A DNA stretch of 64,000 nucleotides from Alphaproteobacteria bacterium. Its GTDB lineage: Bacteria; Pseudomonadota; Alphaproteobacteria; Rickettsiales; UBA1997. Below the pieces are notes generated by a model that saw only the letters and a program-made list of their open reading frames with translations, did no database searches and was not told the DNA's origin. The position numbers were made by a program, and so were the translations under genes. The stretch covers positions 93,572 to 157,571 of the forward strand of contig JAGKWR010000003.1 in NCBI GenBank assembly GCA_021151765.1, given 5' to 3'. The first letter of the stretch is position 1. Each line of letters begins with the position of its first letter. Positions 60,001 to 64,000 of the stretch are shown here, one piece after another.

Positions 60001-63000
60001 GAATTTCAATTCAAGTGTAACTCTATCTAACAATATTGGTACCGAAGCATTCTCGCTTTATGCAGTTAATGTTGCTTCTGAAGAGTCTTTAAGCCTTGGT
60101 TCTTCAGATGTTTATGCTGATAATGTTTTCCTTGCTGCAGATTCTACTTTAAATATTCAGTCAGGTTCAATTTTTGGTGATATTGATGGTTTGGAATCTA
60201 GAAACGGTACAGTTAATGTTTCTCAATTAAATACTTCAGTTACCGGGGATATTGGTTCAACAAATGGTATCAATGCTTTAAATATTAATGATTCTACATC
60301 ATTAAGCGTTTCTGGTTCAATCAACGCTACAACTGTTACGGTTGGTCAAGGTGAAGGTGGCGCTGAATTAACTGTCAGCAGCGGTAATACTTTAACTGGT
60401 AACTTAGTTCTTGATAATAATTCAACTGCAACTCTTGAAGGCTCATCTAACGTTTCTGGTAATGTAACTATAGATTCTGGAGCAACTTTAGAATTGAATA
60501 CTGGTGCTGTTTCCGGAACTATTTTGGGTGCGAGTGATGGTGTTGGTAGTGTAAACTTCCAAGGAAACTTATCCTTAGCAAATAACGTTGGTAGTTCTTC
60601 TAATTCTTTAAATAACTTCCAAGTATCATCAGGAGCAACTGTAGTTGCTGGTTCTCATGATATTGACGCTACAAATATCATTTTAGATGAAAGCGCTACG
60701 TTAACCTTGGGTTCTGGTGCGGTAACTGGTTTAATCGATGGCTCATCTACTAATACAGGTACATTAAACATCAGTGTTGATAAAACTTTTAGCGATGATA
60801 TCGGTTCTGTTAATGGTATTGCTGCCTTGAATATTAATGGTGGAGCTAGTTTCACTTCTAACGGTTCAATTAAAGCTTCAACTTTAACAGTTGGTGTTGG
60901 TGAAGGTTCTGCTGCTTTCGAACTTGCCGCTTCTGAAACGTTGACTGGTAATTTGGTGATTAATAGTGGATCAAGTGCTGATTTAGGAAATTCAGCAACT
61001 TTAGATGGGACTGCAACAATTGCAGATAGCGCTTCTTTAGATCTTGGAACTAGTGTATCATTACTTGGTGATGTATTGGCTGCTTCTGATGGTGTGGGTA
61101 CGGTTAATGTTAATGGAGACCTCACTTTAGCTCATAATTTAGGTGATTCCCTTCATTCATTGTCTGCTGTTAACGTTGCTGAAAATGCAGATTTGGTGGT
61201 TGGTTCGAATACTTTGGATGCAACTTCAATTAATTTGGGTTCAGGAGCAACGATTAATATTTCGTCCTCTTCGGTTACCGGTAACGTACTTGGTGCATCT
61301 GATGGTGTTGGTACCGCAGACATTACTGGAAATGTAACTTTAAATGGCGATTTAGGTAGTGCTTCTTATTCATTATCTACAATCAATGTTGGCGCAGGTA
61401 ACACTTTAAGCGTTGGCTCTAATAATATCGATGCAACAAACATTAATCTAAATTCTGCTTCGAATTTAACGATAACTTCTGGTTCATTAACTGGTAATAT
61501 CGACGGTACGGATTCTGAATCTGCTGTTGGTACTTTAACCGTTGCTTCTGACGATGGTAGTGCAACTATTAATGGTTCAGTTGGTTCTACAAATGGAATT
61601 GCAGCTTTGAATGTTAACGATGGAGGATCTTTAACTGTTGACGGTTCAATTAAAGCTTCTGCCGTAACAATTGGTCAAGGCGAAGGTACAGCATCATTTA
61701 CCTTGTCTTCTGAAAATACATTGAATGGTAGTTTGGTAGTTAACTCTGGTTCAAATGCTACTTTTAGTGATTCGACTACTTTAACTGGAAATACTACTTT
61801 GGCTAGTTCAGCCACTTTGAATTTAGCTAATTCCGTAACCGTGAATGGAACTATTTTAGGTTCTTCTGATGGCAATGGTACATTGAATATTAACGGAGAT
61901 TTCTCTTTAGCTAACGATATTGGTAGCGCGGATTATTCGCTAAATACAGTCAATGTGGCTGCTGCAAAAACTTTGACAGTTGGAAATCATACTCTTGATG
62001 CAACATCAATCAATTTAAATGAAGGTTCTTCAATTGAGATTTCTAACTCTACTGTTACTGGTGATATATTAGGTGCAACGGATGGAGTTGGTTCAGCCCA
62101 TATTCTAGGTGAGATAACCTTGAATGGTGACTTAGGTAGTTCATCAAATTCATTAAATTATGTTTTGCTAGCTTCAGAAGCATCTTTGACAATCGGATCT
62201 AACACTGTTGATGCAACCAATATATCTTTAGATGCTTTTTCTACAATCTCTTTGGGTTCTGGTTCAATTAATGGTAACATCGATGGCGCTAGTGAACGTT
62301 CTGGTACTATTAATGCTCAAGAATCATCAGGCTCAATTACTGGTAATATCGGTTCAACTTATGGTATTTCTGAATTGAATGTTAATGATGGCGCTTCTTT
62401 GAGTGTTAACGGTTCAATCGATTCTACTAGAGTAACTGTTGGTCAAGGTGAAGGTACAGCAGCATTTACTTTAGCTACTGGTAATAGTTTAACTGGAGAT
62501 TTGACAGTAAAATCTGGTTCTAGTGCAACTTTCTCAGGTTCTTCATCAATTGATGGCGATGTAACTCTACAGAGCAACGCAAACTTAAACTTAAATTCTG
62601 GACAAGTATCTGGAACTGTTCTTGGTTCTTCAGATGGCGTTGGTATTGTTAATATCAACTTTGATTTTACTTTAAGTAATAGTTTTGGTGATTCCTCACA
62701 TTCTTTAGACCAAGTAAACGTTGCTAATGCAAGCTACTTAACCGTAGGATCAAATATCTTGGATGCGAACACAATTAATTTGAATAATGGCTCAAGGATA
62801 ATTATCTCAGAATCTACAGTTACAGGAGACGTTTTGGGTGTTACTGATGGATCTGGTAATGTTTCAATAACTGGTGATGTAAGTCTTGATGGTGATTTGG
62901 GTAGCGAAGCTAATTCTGTAGATTCCATCTCAATTTCTACGAATAAAACTTTAAATGTTGGTTCTAACGTAATTGATGCAAACTACGTTTATTTGAATTC

Positions 63001-64000
63001 TGGCTCTAACCTAAATGTAACGTCAGGTTCAATAACTGCTAATATTGACGGCGATGACTCTGAATCTCGTGTTGGCACTGTTACAGTCTCATCTTCGGAA
63101 GGTGGTGCAACGATTAATGGCTACATCGGATCTACTAATGGAATTTATGCTTTAAATGTTAATGATGGTGCGTCACTAACTGCTAATGCTAGCATCAATG
63201 CTTCTACTGTAAACGTTGGTCAAGGCGAAGGTTCGGCATCTTTCAGTTTAAGTTCTGGTAATAGTTTGACTGGAGATTTGATTGTTTCTTCTGGTTCTAC
63301 AGCCACTCTTGTAAATTCAGCTTCGATGACAGGAGACGTTACTTTGAATTCTTCTTCTACTTTGAATTTGAATTCGGGATCAGTTACTGGTAATATTCTT
63401 GGCACTTCTGGTGTTGTAGGTGAAGGCACAGGAACAATTAACATCGGAGGAAGCTATTCAGCTGCTGGTAATATTGGAAGCTCCACAAATAGCATAAATA
63501 CCATCAATATCTCTTCAAATAATTATCTTGGAACTAATGGTTATGATGTTTATGCAAGTAATTTGTCATTATCAAATAACTCAACATTATATATAGATGG
63601 CGGCTCTTTTAATGCAGCAATTGATGGAAATGACTCAGAATCGAAAGTTGGAAATGTAAACATTACTGAAGCCTCTACAGTAGTTAATGGTTCGATTGGT
63701 TCTACTAATGGTATTGCCAATTTGTTGATTTATGATAATGCCTCTTTGACTTCTAACGCTTCAATTAATGCAGCAACTGTAGATGTCGGTGAAGGTGGTG
63801 CTGGTGGTTCTTTGACTTTAGCTTCAGGTTATGATTTAACTGGAGATTTGAATATTAAAAACAACTCATCCGCTACATTCTCAGCAAATTCTTCTATTAC
63901 AGGCAATATCACACTTTATAGTGGATCGGTATTGAATTTGAATGGTGGTTCAGTTTCTGGAACAATTTTAGGTTCTGGAGATGATATGGGTACTATCAAC
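57023..64000 (+). CDS. Giant repetitive surface protein, 3' truncated by the window edge
   Basis: One frame is open from the ATG at 57023 to the last base: at least 2,326 residues, no stop. A signal peptide (about residues 1-26, ending SVDA/AD) is followed by ~110 less repetitive residues and then Ser/Thr/Gly/Asn-rich repeats with words such as GNIDG, SGTILGATDGVGT, VTVGQGEG, IDATNINLNSGS. I noticed no Cys. The alternating pattern suggests a beta-solenoid passenger, as in autotransporter adhesins and rickettsial surface antigens; the C-terminal barrel or anchor would lie beyond the window. The VxVGQGEG anchor occurs nine times (58265, 59027, 59789, 60341, 60890, 61670, 62438, 63215, 63785). 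Function as adhesin or surface layer is inferred. Confidence 0.9.
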   Translation, partial: MNYIKKLSRFFFGAGALFWSNSVDAADITISSPSTDPQTYTANNQTIKVNSSLEVSDSTAISSSTYTGLRLNIDTGSSSTGVVATGSHGALEITSLASLGQLNLTSGLITSEYAGGATVLLSGQSRNTFINLDSGTTLSNTSSSGYAINSNSTYNNNLQVSNSGTISAGASGTAINFNDSNGGSTLTLTNLGTISGETAINAASTSSGTNVVNVINDESGVISGDINANNNQFQLQNFSAATIVGDINLGSNSGSYIDLEGGSVTGNVTMGNYNQYLLLNGGSVTGDINGAGQVQVAQDLTLSGNIGSNGSVTSVTVSDGKTLTVGDYNISTSNTETTLYDDGIFLGSGSTLSVDNGTISATIDGTSSGNGTVNVIGDNTFDYAIGSDNSIAALNIYTGANVTFNAEIDATTVTVGQGEGSSAFTLNTGNTLYGNLVVENSSTATLGGNASVSGNVTLDTDSTLNLNRGSVSGTILGATDGVGTLNFQDNYTLSQNVGDSTHSLDSVNVSSNKTLTVGSNTIDATTINLNSGATIEISADTVNGLIKGTSDGVGNVDFEASLSLSRDIGSADYSLENVNIAESTTLSVGSYNIDATKVNIGSSATLNLGSGTITGSVDGTSTNTGTFNINGSGSVTGSIGATNGLYALNISDGASLNSSGSIKAFTTTVGSGESGGTFELATAQTVIGNLVVNTNSEATFNGTSYVYGDVSLYSGSVLNLGTGSFGGTILGNVDNVGTVNFTDDYSTSNIIGDSTHSIAALNVASGKHLTINDGVDATAINLNSGSTVTLNSIDAVVADILGVNDGEGTVELTLNTTLSGNLGSSTHSLANVNIGNYTLDASTYSIDATNINLSDSSVLKIGSSSINGNIDGLTENAGTVQITASGVSLSTDIGATNGISALNINDSASLNLDGNIKASNVTVGQGESGGSFTLATGNTLTGNLTVDNNSTATLSGSANVTGTITLDDGSNLNLTNAGAYTSIVGATDGVGSVNFNSSVTLSNNIGTEAFSLYAVNVASEESLSLGSSDVYADNVFLAADSTLNIQSGSIFGDIDGLESRNGTVNVSQLNTSVTGDIGSTNGINALNINDSTSLSVSGSINATTVTVGQGEGGAELTVSSGNTLTGNLVLDNNSTATLEGSSNVSGNVTIDSGATLELNTGAVSGTILGASDGVGSVNFQGNLSLANNVGSSSNSLNNFQVSSGATVVAGSHDIDATNIILDESATLTLGSGAVTGLIDGSSTNTGTLNISVDKTFSDDIGSVNGIAALNINGGASFTSNGSIKASTLTVGVGEGSAAFELAASETLTGNLVINSGSSADLGNSATLDGTATIADSASLDLGTSVSLLGDVLAASDGVGTVNVNGDLTLAHNLGDSLHSLSAVNVAENADLVVGSNTLDATSINLGSGATINISSSSVTGNVLGASDGVGTADITGNVTLNGDLGSASYSLSTINVGAGNTLSVGSNNIDATNINLNSASNLTITSGSLTGNIDGTDSESAVGTLTVASDDGSATINGSVGSTNGIAALNVNDGGSLTVDGSIKASAVTIGQGEGTASFTLSSENTLNGSLVVNSGSNATFSDSTTLTGNTTLASSATLNLANSVTVNGTILGSSDGNGTLNINGDFSLANDIGSADYSLNTVNVAAAKTLTVGNHTLDATSINLNEGSSIEISNSTVTGDILGATDGVGSAHILGEITLNGDLGSSSNSLNYVLLASEASLTIGSNTVDATNISLDAFSTISLGSGSINGNIDGASERSGTINAQESSGSITGNIGSTYGISELNVNDGASLSVNGSIDSTRVTVGQGEGTAAFTLATGNSLTGDLTVKSGSSATFSGSSSIDGDVTLQSNANLNLNSGQVSGTVLGSSDGVGIVNINFDFTLSNSFGDSSHSLDQVNVANASYLTVGSNILDANTINLNNGSRIIISESTVTGDVLGVTDGSGNVSITGDVSLDGDLGSEANSVDSISISTNKTLNVGSNVIDANYVYLNSGSNLNVTSGSITANIDGDDSESRVGTVTVSSSEGGATINGYIGSTNGIYALNVNDGASLTANASINASTVNVGQGEGSASFSLSSGNSLTGDLIVSSGSTATLVNSASMTGDVTLNSSSTLNLNSGSVTGNILGTSGVVGEGTGTINIGGSYSAAGNIGSSTNSINTINISSNNYLGTNGYDVYASNLSLSNNSTLYIDGGSFNAAIDGNDSESKVGNVNITEASTVVNGSIGSTNGIANLLIYDNASLTSNASINAATVDVGEGGAGGSLTLASGYDLTGDLNIKNNSSATFSANSSITGNITLYSGSVLNLNGGSVSGTILGSGDDMGTIN

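Noticed and set aside
57481..63444. Series of minus-strand open frames of 60-156 codons across the giant gene
   Set aside because: They recur with the plus-strand repeats, have Pro/Val/Glu-rich composition from antisense reading of Gly/Asn/Ser codons, and the plus strand is one uninterrupted frame with a signal peptide.

Overview
The window is compact, low-GC DNA (roughly one third G+C by eye) from an alphaproteobacterium, probably a reduced or host-associated lineage of the Rickettsiales/Holosporales type. This placement is an inference from gene content: CobS-type ATPase, CHCC zinc-finger protein of the NDUFS6 type, Mg-type HemB, UbiH, GatA, WaaA, RuvAB, an ankyrin protein and lineage-specific proteins threaded through housekeeping operons. 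No 16S rRNA is present to settle it. The cell is Gram-negative with LPS (waaA), porins, lipoproteins and a very large surface protein.

Layout. 1-5.2 kb (+): unknown protein, rnd, tpiA, fumC. 5.3-7.8 kb (+): ubiH, waaA. 7.9-10.1 kb (-): DUF4160/DUF2442 pair, radA and a cupredoxin. 10.2-16.6 kb: pepP (+) converging on a (-) operon of unknown protein, ruvA, ruvB, unknown protein, coaBC. 16.8-20.7 kb: lipB, an orphan tungstate-type binding protein, htpG. 20.7-26.2 kb: BepA-like peptidase, xerD, a coiled-coil protein, cobS, der. 26.3-27.1 kb: a HigBA-type toxin-antitoxin module with a promoter/operator. 27.2-33.8 kb: trpC, hemB, ankyrin protein, FTR1 iron permease, hemW, two exporters, a small lipoprotein. 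33.9-34.3 kb: tRNA-Ala(GGC), a GC-rich palindromic element and a frameshifted GIY-YIG gene. 34.5-41.7 kb: outer-membrane barrel, thrS, and a three-gene polyprenyl-phosphate-sugar/glycan cluster. 41.7-48.8 kb: gatA, dsbD, CHCC protein, purA, a GT4 glycosyltransferase, ribD. 49.1-50.2 kb: two related tyrosine-rich lipoproteins flanking a glutaredoxin. 50.2-52.7 kb: groES-groEL with intercistronic hairpins, terminators and a 71-bp tandem repeat. 52.7-56.8 kb (-): glycine-zipper lipoprotein, recF, dnaN, OprO/P-type porin.

From 57,023 to the end runs one uninterrupted reading frame of at least 2,326 codons. It encodes a secreted, Ser/Thr/Gly/Asn-rich beta-repeat protein. Its repeats form a two-level array: a 'GQGEG' anchor recurs nine times at spacings of either about 185 or about 257 residues, because each super-module carries either one or two copies of a ~70-residue block. 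This giant surface protein is the most striking feature.

Other themes. Genes are tightly packed: convergent neighbours often share stop codons, and ATGA overlaps join unknown proteins to housekeeping genes. Recognisable Shine-Dalgarno sequences are rare, with clear ones at ruvA and the antitoxin. Several pathway members stand alone (trpC, cobS, the TupA-like protein). Iron handling is represented by FTR1 and, 20 kb away, the kind of cupredoxin that usually accompanies it.
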